This document shows, in pieces, positions 17,004 through 25,576 of a stretch of 64,000 nt of DNA. The translations under genes and the position numbers were made by a program. This DNA is from an uncultured Clostridium sp. (lineage in GTDB: Bacteria > Bacillota > Clostridia > Lachnospirales > Lachnospiraceae): NCBI GenBank assembly GCA_947253885.1, contig CAMYAO010000001.1:1-64000 (forward strand). Direction: 5' to 3'. Numbering within the stretch: the first letter of the stretch is position 1; every line of letters begins with the position of its first letter. The notes below the pieces were generated by a model. It saw only the letters and a program-made list of their open reading frames with translations. It searched no databases and was not told the DNA's origin.

Positions 17004-17042
17004 CTGGAACTCCAGTATAAAACGATAAATATTAGAAGTCAA
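17004..17042 (-). promoter_or_regulatory. promoter and candidate operator of the S24 operon
   Basis: Reading the minus strand: TTGACT (17037-17042), 17 bp, TATACT (17014-17019), then the palindrome CTGGAGTTCCAG (17004-17015), overlapping the -10 end and start point. A repressor bound there would block transcription; autorepression is inference. Confidence 0.65.
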
Positions 17043-17084
17043 TGGAAAAAATAGATAAATAAGAGACATATAAGATAAAGAAAA

Positions 17085-17122
17085 AGCATGATCTGTCAAA
17101 ATATGACGTATCATGCTTGTTT
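17085..17122 (-). terminator. terminator of the membrane protein gene
   Basis: AAGCATGAT and ATCATGCTT pair (about 17089-17120). On the minus strand the hairpin is followed by TTTCTTT, just after the gene ending at 17126. Confidence 0.8.
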
Positions 17123-17125
17123 AAT

Positions 17126-18130
17126 CTATGCAGACATCTGTTTGCTGTTTTTTTCTTCTTCTAAAGCTTCTGATATATCCTGTTTTGTTACGGTATATCG
17201 TTTTTCTTCCCGAAAAAGAATCTTGGCAAAAAACATAAAGAACACGGCACCTGCCAATATCTGAAACGGAAAAAACGGAACTGCCTTAAACGGAATGAGG
17301 AATGCTGATAAGGATAGTACACCTGCAGAAGGCAGATAAAACATAAAATAGTCCATAATCAGCAATGTCACTGCAAACGCAATACATCCTCCGATTACAA
17401 TCGGTAATCCGAGCACCGTGGAAAACAGCAGTCGGGATAGGATTCCGAGACCGGCACAAATAAAGAACAACAATACGGAAAATACCGGGTGTTTTCGAGT
17501 TGCGGATTTCAAATTACATAAATCTGTAAATGCAACCAACAGCGGAGCTGCAACAAAAAATGTTGAATGAAAAACAGAAGCTAAAATACAGGCAAGAAGT
17601 ACCACTCCGGCACGGATAATGCCCTGTTTTTTCTCTTCTTCATTCGGGTACGGCTTTGCAATATAGGGAAGCTGTGTTCGAAACTTCTCTAAAATCCACT
17701 GACATCCTGCAATCAAAGCGGTAAAGCCAACAGCAGAAAGCGGATAAAGAATAGAAGTGACCCCTAATACAACCGGAGAAACAGCCGCCAGCATCATAGG
17801 TGTAAAATTCGTTCCTGAATACAGATAAACAGCCTGTGCAACTGCATATACAAGAATCACCTGGAGCCAAAAAGGTCCGGGAGCAATCACTGCAATCAGC
17901 AACCCGATAAAAGAACAGATGGCAACTGATGCAATCATGCGAAGCTTATTCGTATTCCAGCTGCGTTTTGGAGAAATCAGTGCCCCGATGGCAATCGCGG
18001 CAATCCCCGAAAATACAATTGACTTCGCAGAACTATATGCAGATAGAGTAAGCATAAGATCTACGATCACAATGGAAAATGTGATGGAAAGTATCTTATG
18101 CATGTTATTTTTAGATAGATTACGCAACAC
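17126..18130 (-). CDS. polytopic membrane protein, HPP/FUSC-like, unknown function
   Basis: About 334 residues with ~8-9 hydrophobic segments in two halves, separated by a cytoplasmic stretch (FRTQLPYIAKPYPNEEEKK), and an acidic/basic cytoplasmic tail. The arrangement SIVFSGIAAIAIGALISPKR and GTNFTPMMLAAVSPVVLG recalls HPP or aromatic-acid exporter-type repeats, but I cannot assign a family surely. The start GTG 18130 is chosen because AAGGAG (about 18139-18144) is correctly spaced for it; the ATG at 18175 would put that site inside the gene. On the minus strand TTGCTT-17 bp-TAGAGT upstream is a likely promoter, with the dyad TACCACTATATATGGTA in its spacer. Confidence 0.6.
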   Translation of the reverse strand: MLRNLSKNNMHKILSITFSIVIVDLMLTLSAYSSAKSIVFSGIAAIAIGALISPKRSWNTNKLRMIASVAICSFIGLLIAVIAPGPFWLQVILVYAVAQAVYLYSGTNFTPMMLAAVSPVVLGVTSILYPLSAVGFTALIAGCQWILEKFRTQLPYIAKPYPNEEEKKQGIIRAGVVLLACILASVFHSTFFVAAPLLVAFTDLCNLKSATRKHPVFSVLLFFICAGLGILSRLLFSTVLGLPIVIGGCIAFAVTLLIMDYFMFYLPSAGVLSLSAFLIPFKAVPFFPFQILAGAVFFMFFAKILFREEKRYTVTKQDISEALEEEKNSKQMSA

Positions 18131-18399
18131 TATACACGACTCCTTATTGTACTGATATCTTACATACTCTACCATATATAGTGGTAAAAAGCAATTTATT
18201 CGTAAAAAAATCTTAACATTTTGCGGAAGAGAAGCTGAGCAAACACAAAAAAGAAACAGTGAATGTAAGCGATGATTTCTGTTTAAAGATAATTCGGTAA
18301 AGTTGACTGGTATGCAGAGAGGGGATTTGGTAAAATCAGTGTATAGAACCCCTATAGAAAATTTGTGAAAATTATATAGAATTTATGAGGATAGAAGGA

Positions 18400-19644
18400 A
18401 TGATAGAACTGGAAGAGAGACAGGAGACGGTAATTTTGGTAGCAGTTGATCTGAACAATGGCGAGGAGGTAGAACAGTCCCTGCAGGAACTGGAAGAACT
18501 TGCGGAGACGAGTGGGGCAAAAACCTGTGCAAAGGTAATTCAGGCAAGAGAAAGCTTTCATCCGGGCACTTATGTAGGGAAGGGAAAGCTGGAGGAGTTA
18601 AGAGAACTGCTATATGCATATGAGGCAACCGGAATTATTTGTGATGATGAGCTGTCTCCGGCGCAGATGAGTAATCTGGCGGAACAGCTTGATACAAAGG
18701 TAATGGATCGAACGATGATTATTCTGGATATTTTTGCGAAGAGGGCTTCTTCCGCAGAGGGAAAAGTACAGGTGGAATTGGCACAGCAGAGATATCATTT
18801 GAGTCATCTGGTCGGATACGGGGCTGCAATGTCCCGATTGGGAGGTGGAATCGGAACCAGAGGACCAGGTGAGAAAAAGCTGGAAATGGATCGCAGACTG
18901 ATTCGAAACAGAATCTCGCAATTGAAACAGGAATTGTCAGGGTTGCAACGTCACAGACAGATAAACAGGGAGAGCAGACAGCGTTCTCAGTTGAAAACAT
19001 TTGCAATTGTCGGATATACGAATGCCGGAAAATCTACCTTACTGAACAGCCTGACGGATGCGGGCGTTCCGGAGGAAGATCAGTTATTTGCCACGCTGGA
19101 TCCTACAACAAGAAAGCTGCAGCTCGGAAATAAACAGGAGGTACTGCTGACAGATACAGTCGGATTTATTCGAAAGTTACCGCATCATTTGATCGAGGCT
19201 TTCCACTCTACTCTGGAAGAGGCAAAATATGCGGATTATCTGATCCATGTGATAGACAGTTCCAATTCTCAGTGGGAGGAACAGATAAGAGTGGTATATC
19301 AGACTCTGGATCAGCTTGGAGTGAAGGGAAAACAGATCATCACGATTTTCAATAAGATGGATCGGCTTGATGAGAACAGCTTTTTTTCGGACAGTCGTGC
19401 AGATTATATTTTGAAGGCTGCGATCAAGTCAGGAATCGGACTGGAGATGCTCAAGGATGCAATGGAGACGGTATTGCGGTCGGATAAATTCTATATAGAA
19501 GTGCTTTTTTCTTATGAAGAGGGGGGAAAGACAGCTTCTATTCGAAAATATGGGGAACTGTTGTCTGAAGAATATCAGGAGAACGGAATTCTGATAAAAG
19601 CTTATATTCCGTTTGAATTAAAGGGAAAATTAGGATTGGAATAG
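18400..19644 (+). CDS. hflX: GTPase HflX
   Basis: About 414 residues. HflX is a ribosome-associated GTPase that splits stalled or hibernating 70S ribosomes under stress. The N-terminal nucleotide-binding domain has HPGTYVGKGKLEEL; the glycine-rich linker GGGIGTRGPGEKKLEMDRR is the family mark. G1 is GYTNAGKSTLLN, G3 DTVGFIRKLP, G4 FNKMD. ATG 18400 is preferred (GAGG at 18387 fits); ATG 18385 is possible. Stands alone between promoter-bearing gaps. Confidence 0.93.
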   Translation: MIELEERQETVILVAVDLNNGEEVEQSLQELEELAETSGAKTCAKVIQARESFHPGTYVGKGKLEELRELLYAYEATGIICDDELSPAQMSNLAEQLDTKVMDRTMIILDIFAKRASSAEGKVQVELAQQRYHLSHLVGYGAAMSRLGGGIGTRGPGEKKLEMDRRLIRNRISQLKQELSGLQRHRQINRESRQRSQLKTFAIVGYTNAGKSTLLNSLTDAGVPEEDQLFATLDPTTRKLQLGNKQEVLLTDTVGFIRKLPHHLIEAFHSTLEEAKYADYLIHVIDSSNSQWEEQIRVVYQTLDQLGVKGKQIITIFNKMDRLDENSFFSDSRADYILKAAIKSGIGLEMLKDAMETVLRSDKFYIEVLFSYEEGGKTASIRKYGELLSEEYQENGILIKAYIPFELKGKLGLE

Positions 19645-19704
19645 AAGATGTTAAGGGTTTTTCCTTGACGCTCAAAAAGTTGCATGCTATTTTTATATAG
19701 TAGT

Positions 19705-19736
19705 AATGCACCCGAAACAGGTGCATTATTAGCTTT
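19705..19736 (+). terminator. terminator after hflX
   Basis: AATGCACC (19705-19712) pairs with GGTGCATT (19720-19727); the tail ATTAGCTTTT is moderate. It could also act as an attenuator for the permease gene. Confidence 0.6.
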
Positions 19737-19769
19737 TGGGAACTTTTGGGAAAAGAGAGGAAATTGAAA

Positions 19770-21137
19770 ATGTTAGAAAAAATCTTTCACTTGAGAGAGA
19801 ATAACACAAATGTTAGAACAGAAGTTTTGGCAGGTGTTACCACTTTCTTATCTATGGCGTACATTCTTGCATTGAATCCAAGTGTGTTGGGTGTCGTTAT
19901 GAACGCAAACGGTGTGTTTGCAGCAACTGCAATCGCATCTGCGATTGCCACTTTTGTAATGGCGTTTCTTGCAAATTATCCGATTGCATTATCTGCCGGT
20001 GTAGGTCTGTCGGCATATTTTGCTTACACGGTCTGCTTAGGTCAGATGGGAGACAATCCGAATGCATTTACAGTGGCTTTGACTGCTGTACTGATTGAAG
20101 GTGTGATCTTCATCTTCCTGACGATTTTTAAGGCTCGTGAACAATTGATCAACGGGATTCCAAAGAATTTAAAGATGGGAATTACCACCGGTATCGGTTT
20201 ATTTATTGCCTTTATCGGCTTAAAGGGAGCAGGTGTAACTGTTTCCGACAAATCTACGTTTGTAGCACTTGGAAATCTAGCATCTCCTCAGGTGGTACTG
20301 TGTCTGATCGGTGTGATTATTGTAATTATACTGTCTCATTATCATGTAAAAGGTGCGATTTTGATCGGTATTTTAGCAACCTGGTTTATGGGGATGATCG
20401 CTCAGAAAACAGGCTGGTATGCAGTGGATACCGCACACGGGGTAATGAGTGTATTTCCTGATTTCAGTCAGGGCTTACGTCTGGACGGATTAAAGGACAC
20501 AGCATTTAAATTTGATTTTTCGTGGGCGGCAAGTCATATAGGAGAATTTATTGCGATTTTATTCAGCTTTTTATTTGTAGATATTTTTGATACGGTCGGA
20601 ACCGTAGTAGGTGTTGCAGATCGTGCGGGACTTTTGGATAAAGATGGAAAACTTCCGAGAGTAGGGCGTGTATTTATGGCAGATGCAATCGGTACAATAG
20701 TAGGTGCCTGCCTGGGAACTTCTACCGTAACCAGTTTTATCGAATCCAGTTCAGGTGTAGAGGAAGGTGGAAAAACAGGGCTTACCAGTTTTACAACCGG
20801 TGTATTGTTTCTGGTGTCCTTAGTATTATCACCTATCTTCTTGGCAATTCCGAGCTTTGCTACTGCACCGGCATTGATTTATGTCGGTATGCTGATGTTC
20901 TCCAGTGCAAAGAAGATCAATTATGACGGTGATATTGCAGACACTTTGGCTGCTTACCTTGCAATTATTATGATGCCTTTGACTTATTCTATTGCAAACG
21001 GAATTATGTTCTCTGTTATGGCATGGGTAATCGTAAAGGTATTTACAAAGAAAATCAAAGATATTAATCCGGTTATGTGGATTATTTTCTTATTATTTGC
21101 AATTCGAATTGTCACACTGGTCATGAAAATGGCTTAA
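19770..21137 (+). CDS. NCS2-family purine permease (hypoxanthine/guanine, AzgA/PbuG-like)
   Basis: About 455 residues with ~12-14 hydrophobic helices; proton-coupled uptake of purine bases across the membrane. Family signs: TFLSMAYILALNPSVL near the N-terminus, the substrate helices FVDIFDTVGTVVGVADRAG and GACLGTSTVTSFIESSSGVEEGG, typical of the AzgA subgroup. ATG 19770 (MLEKIF) is chosen for GAGGAAATT spacing over the upstream in-frame start. No purine riboswitch was seen upstream. Confidence 0.9.
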   Translation: MLEKIFHLRENNTNVRTEVLAGVTTFLSMAYILALNPSVLGVVMNANGVFAATAIASAIATFVMAFLANYPIALSAGVGLSAYFAYTVCLGQMGDNPNAFTVALTAVLIEGVIFIFLTIFKAREQLINGIPKNLKMGITTGIGLFIAFIGLKGAGVTVSDKSTFVALGNLASPQVVLCLIGVIIVIILSHYHVKGAILIGILATWFMGMIAQKTGWYAVDTAHGVMSVFPDFSQGLRLDGLKDTAFKFDFSWAASHIGEFIAILFSFLFVDIFDTVGTVVGVADRAGLLDKDGKLPRVGRVFMADAIGTIVGACLGTSTVTSFIESSSGVEEGGKTGLTSFTTGVLFLVSLVLSPIFLAIPSFATAPALIYVGMLMFSSAKKINYDGDIADTLAAYLAIIMMPLTYSIANGIMFSVMAWVIVKVFTKKIKDINPVMWIIFLLFAIRIVTLVMKMA

Positions 21138-21152
21138 TAAAAGAAATTATCA

Positions 21153-21191
21153 GACGGCACAGCGTATGAATCTTCGCTGTGCTGTTTTTTT
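21153..21191 (+). terminator. terminator after the purine permease
   Basis: GCACAGCG (21157-21164) pairs with CGCTGTGC (21175-21182), then TGTTTTTTT. Confidence 0.9.
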
Positions 21192-21424
21192 GCCTTTTAC
21201 AGAAATAAAAACGGGAAATATTGTTTGAAAATTACAGAAAAATACTTTTTTTTTCAAAGATTAATTTATCTGTTAAAATCGTAAGTGATTTTACTTTTGA
21301 ATAGTCTATTTGTCAGTTCTTTTTGTAGTGCTGAAACTCTTGTATATTTTAGCTGATTTATATTGTAATATAGCAAAGATTGTTTATGATAAGAGGTAGA
21401 ATAAGTTAAGGAAAGGACAGAAAG

Positions 21425-21937
21425 ATGAAATTAATGATTGCGTCTGATATACATGGAGACGCCTATTGGATGGAACAGGTACTGCAGGCATATAAAAAAG
21501 AAGATGCAGACTATCTGATATTACTGGGAGATCTTCTTAATCACGGTCCAAGAAACGGGATACCGCCTCACTACGATCCTCAAAAGGTGGCAGAACTGTT
21601 GAATGCGGAGAAAGAACATGTCTTTTGCATTAGGGGAAATTGCGATTCCGAAGTGGATCAGATGCTGATAGAAGTACCGATTCTGGCAGAAAACAGCCAG
21701 ATCTTGACGGAGGAGAGAATATTATTTTTGAGCCACGGACATCATTATAATACAGAAAATCTGCCTCCTTTGAAAAAGGGAAGTATTTTCTTGCAGGGGC
21801 ATACGCATGTTCCGATGATAGAAGAACGTCAGGGTATTTTATGTGGAAATCCGGGTTCACCCACTTTCCCGAAAGAGGGAAGTGCACCCGGTTATTTGTT
21901 ATATGAATCGGGAGAACTGAAACTGAGGACATTTTAG
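21425..21937 (+). CDS. yfcE: YfcE-type metallophosphoesterase
   Basis: 170 residues. Calcineurin-like phosphoesterase of the YfcE group (phosphodiesterase on artificial or cyclic substrates; natural substrate uncertain). Metal motifs are in order: SDIHGD (Asp-x-His), GDLLNHGP, GNCDSEVD (Gly-Asn-x-Asp), SHGHH and QGHTHVP. ATG 21425 follows AAGGACAGAAAG. Nine bases before pabA, so part of the folate operon transcript. Confidence 0.9.
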   Translation: MKLMIASDIHGDAYWMEQVLQAYKKEDADYLILLGDLLNHGPRNGIPPHYDPQKVAELLNAEKEHVFCIRGNCDSEVDQMLIEVPILAENSQILTEERILFLSHGHHYNTENLPPLKKGSIFLQGHTHVPMIEERQGILCGNPGSPTFPKEGSAPGYLLYESGELKLRTF

Positions 21938-21945
21938 GGGAATTT

Positions 21946-22551
21946 ATGATTTTTATATTAGATGCATATGATTCTTATGTATACAATTTGGTAGCCTATA
22001 TTCAGGCATTGGGGGAGTCGATAGAGATAAGACAGCCACACCGGATTACAATAGAGCAATTGGAGAGATTAGAGCCGGACGGGATTGTGTTGTCTCCGGG
22101 ACCGGGGCATCCAGGTGAGTATCCGTTGACAGAAGCGATCTTAAAAACTTTCTATAAGAAAATCCCGATTTTGGGTGTATGTCTGGGGCATCAGGCAATC
22201 GGACATTTTTTTCAGTGTGAGATAATTCGTGGAAAGACTCCGATGCATGGAAAACTGACGAAAATCCACCACTGCCAGCAGGGTATTTTTCGAGGGTTGC
22301 CGAAGGAATATTTTGTAACACGTTATCACTCTTTAATTATAGATCGGATTTCCCCGGATCTTCGGGTAACGGCAGTAGCTGAAGAAGGGGTCATAATGGG
22401 GATAGAGCACCGAAATTACCCTGTTTATGGGGTGCAGTTTCATCCGGAAGCATTACAGACGGAATATGGATCAGAGTTATTAAATAATTTTATCGGACAG
22501 TGTAGAAATGACAAGAGTAATAGAAGAATTAACAGATACCACCGCTTTTGA
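21946..22551 (+). CDS. pabA: aminodeoxychorismate/anthranilate synthase glutamine amidotransferase
   Basis: 201 residues. Class I glutamine amidotransferase delivering ammonia to PabB. Nucleophile in GVCLGHQAIG, catalytic His-x-Glu in VQFHPEAL. Its Shine-Dalgarno TTTTAGGGGAATTT is of the AGGGG form, complementary over seven bases to the CCCCUAA loops of the RNAs at 26.7-27.0 kb. It overlaps pabB by 44 bp. Neighbours pabB and pabC indicate folate use; it could also serve tryptophan synthesis. Confidence 0.92.
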   Translation: MIFILDAYDSYVYNLVAYIQALGESIEIRQPHRITIEQLERLEPDGIVLSPGPGHPGEYPLTEAILKTFYKKIPILGVCLGHQAIGHFFQCEIIRGKTPMHGKLTKIHHCQQGIFRGLPKEYFVTRYHSLIIDRISPDLRVTAVAEEGVIMGIEHRNYPVYGVQFHPEALQTEYGSELLNNFIGQCRNDKSNRRINRYHRF

Positions 22552-23854
22552 TATATTTGCAAAGATGAGAAAAAAGGGGGATATTTTATTAGAATCCACA
22601 CTTCATAATCAGCTTGGGAGATATACAATAGCAGGGATTCGACCTTACATGAAGGTAGAGCAAAGAGAATCGTTGTATGTGAACGGCAGGGCGCAGGCGG
22701 GGACGATTGCAGACTACCTGAAAACATATTTTGAGATACATAAAGAGAAAAATCCGTACCATCTTCCGTTTTGGGACGGCGCCATCGGTTTTTTTTCTTA
22801 TGATTACGGAAGAGAACAGATGGGAATATCCAGCAGGCATCAAAAAGAGGATGCACTTCCGTTAGCGGAATTTACGTTTTATGATGGGATAATTGTGGAA
22901 GATCATTTTAAACAAAAGGTCTATATGATTGCAAACGGGAAGACCTGCAGACCGGAAGAATTATTGGAAGAAGTAAAGCAGAAAGAAAGTCTGCCGTCGT
23001 TGAAGAGTGTGATAAAAGAGAAGGCGGAATGGAAGAGTGATTTTTCCGATCCGGAATATCAGCAGGCAATAGCAAAAATGATAGATCATATGTATCAGGG
23101 AGATATTTATGTGGTCAATATGACACAACAGCTTCGAATGGAACGGGATGCCGCTCCTTTTGCAGTGTATCGAAATCTGAGAGAATTAAATCCTGCACCG
23201 TTTGCCGCCTTTATGGAAGAAGAGGACTATGCAATTCTATGTTCATCACCAGAACGGTTTTTAAAAAGAGAGGGCAACTGTCTGACTACGAGACCGATCA
23301 AGGGAACGCGAGGTCGGGGGAGTACCGAAGCCGAGGATACGGCACATAGGAAAGAGCTGAAAAACTCGGAAAAAGACCAGTGTGAGCTTCGTATGATTGT
23401 AGATTTAGAGCGGAATGATTTTCATAAAATATGCAGACCGGGAAGTGTAAAGGTTCCCGATCTGTTTGAAATAGAAGCGTATGCAACCGTGTTTCACCTT
23501 TCCGCAACAGTAGAGGGAGAATTGGATCAGGCGGATTGTATGGATATTATAAAGGCTGCTTTTCCGGGAGGTTCTATTACCGGAGCACCAAAAAAGAGAG
23601 CAATGGAATTGATTGATGAGGTGGAACGAAGTCGAAGAGGGTTATATACAGGCACGATCGGCTATATGGCATTAGACGGAAACTGTGATTTTAATATTGT
23701 AATCCGGACGTTGGTATATCAGGACGGAAGATATCAAATGGGAGCAGGAGGAGGCATCACCTGTGAATCGGAATTACAATTTGAGACAAATGAGGTATAC
23801 CAGAAAGCAGAAGCTTTAAAACGAGCCTTGGAAGGGGAATCATATGGAGTTTGA
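22508..23854 (+). CDS. pabB: aminodeoxychorismate synthase component I
   Basis: 448 residues. Chorismate + NH3 to 4-amino-4-deoxychorismate, toward p-aminobenzoate and folate. The chorismate-binding core is intact: NPAPFAAF, the PabB-type catalytic Lys in RPIKGT (TrpE has Ala there), ELRMIVDLERND, and AAFPGGSITGAPKKRAME. The PIKGT motif assigns it to folate rather than tryptophan. Its start lies inside pabA and its end overlaps pabC by 11 bp, suggesting translational coupling. Confidence 0.93.
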   Translation: MTRVIEELTDTTAFDIFAKMRKKGDILLESTLHNQLGRYTIAGIRPYMKVEQRESLYVNGRAQAGTIADYLKTYFEIHKEKNPYHLPFWDGAIGFFSYDYGREQMGISSRHQKEDALPLAEFTFYDGIIVEDHFKQKVYMIANGKTCRPEELLEEVKQKESLPSLKSVIKEKAEWKSDFSDPEYQQAIAKMIDHMYQGDIYVVNMTQQLRMERDAAPFAVYRNLRELNPAPFAAFMEEEDYAILCSSPERFLKREGNCLTTRPIKGTRGRGSTEAEDTAHRKELKNSEKDQCELRMIVDLERNDFHKICRPGSVKVPDLFEIEAYATVFHLSATVEGELDQADCMDIIKAAFPGGSITGAPKKRAMELIDEVERSRRGLYTGTIGYMALDGNCDFNIVIRTLVYQDGRYQMGAGGGITCESELQFETNEVYQKAEALKRALEGESYGV

Positions 23855-24560
23855 TGAAGGATATGCATTCGGGATCGGAGCATTTGAAACAATAGCAGTG
23901 TACAACGGAAGACCTGTTTTTTTGGAAGCACATTTAGAGCGGATAAAAAAGACACTAAATTTTTTGGGTATTGATAAAACAATTGAGGTGGAGTTTTTGA
24001 CGGAAAAAGCGAAAGAGCTTTACGGAGAAGCTGTCCTGAAGCTGTTGGTATCTGAAAAAAACATATTGTGTCAGACGAGAGAAAATCCATATAAGCAAGG
24101 AGCTTATGAAAAAGGATTTTCACTGGAAATCAGTACGATGTGTAGAAATGATACCTCTTCCTTTGTGTTCCATAAAACCTTTAATTACGGAGAAAACCTG
24201 TTTGAAAAGAGAAAGGCATTAAAAAACGGTTTGGATGATTATCTGTTTTTAAATACAAAGGGAAAGCTGACGGAAACTTCTGCGGCGAATCTGTTTCTGG
24301 TAAGAGATGGACTGGTGATGACTCCCGGAACAGGATGTGGATTATTACCGGGAATAGTAAGAAACTATTTGTTGGAGCGGTATACGGTTTTAGAGACGGA
24401 GATAGCGGCAGAAGAAATCAGCACATGCGAAGAATGCTTTGTGACAAATTCTCTTATGGGAGTTATGCCGGTAAAGCGAATCGGGAAAACAGAATTTCAC
24501 TCTCGCGCTGTTGCCGGAGCATGGAGAGCGGACTATCTGGAACAGATTAGGATTCTGTAA
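23844..24560 (+). CDS. pabC: aminodeoxychorismate lyase
   Basis: 238 residues. PLP-dependent class IV fold enzyme cleaving aminodeoxychorismate to p-aminobenzoate and pyruvate. Start signature GYAFGIGAFETIAVYNGRP, Lys region in FNYGENLFEKRKALKNG, and cofactor-loop TETSAANLFLV are typical. The protein begins very close to the conserved FGIGAFET motif, slightly shorter than many relatives. Last gene of pabABC; the terminator at 24560 is shared with the convergent sirtuin operon. Confidence 0.88.
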   Translation: MEFDEGYAFGIGAFETIAVYNGRPVFLEAHLERIKKTLNFLGIDKTIEVEFLTEKAKELYGEAVLKLLVSEKNILCQTRENPYKQGAYEKGFSLEISTMCRNDTSSFVFHKTFNYGENLFEKRKALKNGLDDYLFLNTKGKLTETSAANLFLVRDGLVMTPGTGCGLLPGIVRNYLLERYTVLETEIAAEEISTCEECFVTNSLMGVMPVKRIGKTEFHSRAVAGAWRADYLEQIRIL

Positions 24561-24645
24561 AAAAACGATACCGATTTGTATGACTCCCAAAAGTTAGATC
24601 AAGAATCTAACGATTGGGGGTCATTTCAATTGGATATCGTTTTTT
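24560..24645. terminator. bidirectional terminator with inserted hairpin
   Basis: The outer arms AAAAAACGATACC (24560-24572) and GGATATCGTTTTTT (24632-24645) form a bidirectional terminator between the convergent pabC and sirtuin genes. Its loop contains a separate 43-bp hairpin (24581-24623) related to the IS end. Confidence 0.75.
24581..24623. repeat. IS3-end-like hairpin in terminator loop (MITE-like)
   Basis: TGACTCCCAAAAGTTAGAT (24581-24599) and ATCTAACGATTGGGGGTCA (24605-24623) are inverted repeats. As reverse complement the element matches the hairpin at the right end of the IS at 5502-5551, including identical CCCAATCGTTAGA and TCTAACTTTTGGG arms. No transposase is present. Confidence 0.75.
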
Positions 24646-24649
24646 GTTT

Positions 24650-25576
24650 TCAGGAATGTATCAGATCGAGAACTGTCCGATGTAAATCGTTGTCAATTCG
24701 GATAGAACGTTTTTTGAGTTCTTTCGGAACATCCGCCTGTCCCTGATTGATAATGGCATAAACGGAGTTGTGATTACGATCTGCGCTGTGCCAGAACGGA
24801 TATTTGATCACACCCGGAGTATTGTATCCGACACCCAGTTCCAGGTAGAGTATATGAGCTCCGTCCCAGCGGTGACAGAAGAGATCATAGCGTTCTTTTG
24901 CCCGGTACCAGCCTTTGTCCTGAACAAATGTGTGATCGGCACGCAGATTGGTTGTCAGGAAGGCGCCGCAGTGAGGACATCGTGGCACCAGATCCTCCGG
25001 AACTCCCATTTTAAGAGTAGAACGGTCGGGAGGAACTAAGTTCCCGTCCGGTTGAAACGTAAAGTTTTGAGCGGAAAGCATAGCCCGAATTCTGTCGTAG
25101 TTGTCATAGGTTTCCTGACAGCAGGGCTTCCGACACTGTAATAGTCCATAGTCTCCCTGAGTATAGAAAAGTCGCTTTTTATCAAATCCCGATTTTTGAA
25201 AGCAGTGATCGACATTGGTTGTCAGAATAAAATAGTCCTTTCCCGTTAACAGAGTTTTTAAATCATCATAGATGCGACCGGGGATCGGAACATAACGGTT
25301 AATATAGATATGCCGGCTCCACCAGGCCCAGTATTCCTTAAAGTTTCGGAACGGATAAAAGCCGCCTTCATAGATGTTTGGGATATCGTATGCCTCTTTA
25401 AAATCGGGAAAAAAGGTATCAAAGGGGACTCCGGTATAAGAGAAGCCGGCAGATGCGGATAGTCCGGCACCGGCACCGACAATGATGGCATCTGCCGTAT
25501 CCAGCTCCTGTTTCAGCTTTTCAATGGAACTCCAATAGTCGTTGGTAGAGATTGAGGTCTTCTTCTTTAAAAACAT
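24650..25576 (-). CDS. SirTM-type sirtuin (protein mono-ADP-ribosyltransferase)
   Basis: 308 residues. Class M sirtuins use NAD+ to ADP-ribosylate a lipoylated carrier protein rather than deacetylate. Seen: NAD loop GAGAGLSASAGF, TTNVDHCFQKSGF, and YTQGDYG where Gln replaces the catalytic His of deacetylating sirtuins, the class M mark; zinc Cys pairs in CRKPC and CPHC. Start codon overlaps the end of the macrodomain gene by 56 bp. The usual partners GcvH-L and LplA2 are not in the window. Confidence 0.88.
   Translation of the reverse strand: MFLKKKTSISTNDYWSSIEKLKQELDTADAIIVGAGAGLSASAGFSYTGVPFDTFFPDFKEAYDIPNIYEGGFYPFRNFKEYWAWWSRHIYINRYVPIPGRIYDDLKTLLTGKDYFILTTNVDHCFQKSGFDKKRLFYTQGDYGLLQCRKPCCQETYDNYDRIRAMLSAQNFTFQPDGNLVPPDRSTLKMGVPEDLVPRCPHCGAFLTTNLRADHTFVQDKGWYRAKERYDLFCHRWDGAHILYLELGVGYNTPGVIKYPFWHSADRNHNSVYAIINQGQADVPKELKKRSIRIDNDLHRTVLDLIHS

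Noticed and set aside
19650..19770. Purine riboswitch before the permease
   Set aside because: The conserved core and kissing loops are absent; only a plain hairpin is found.
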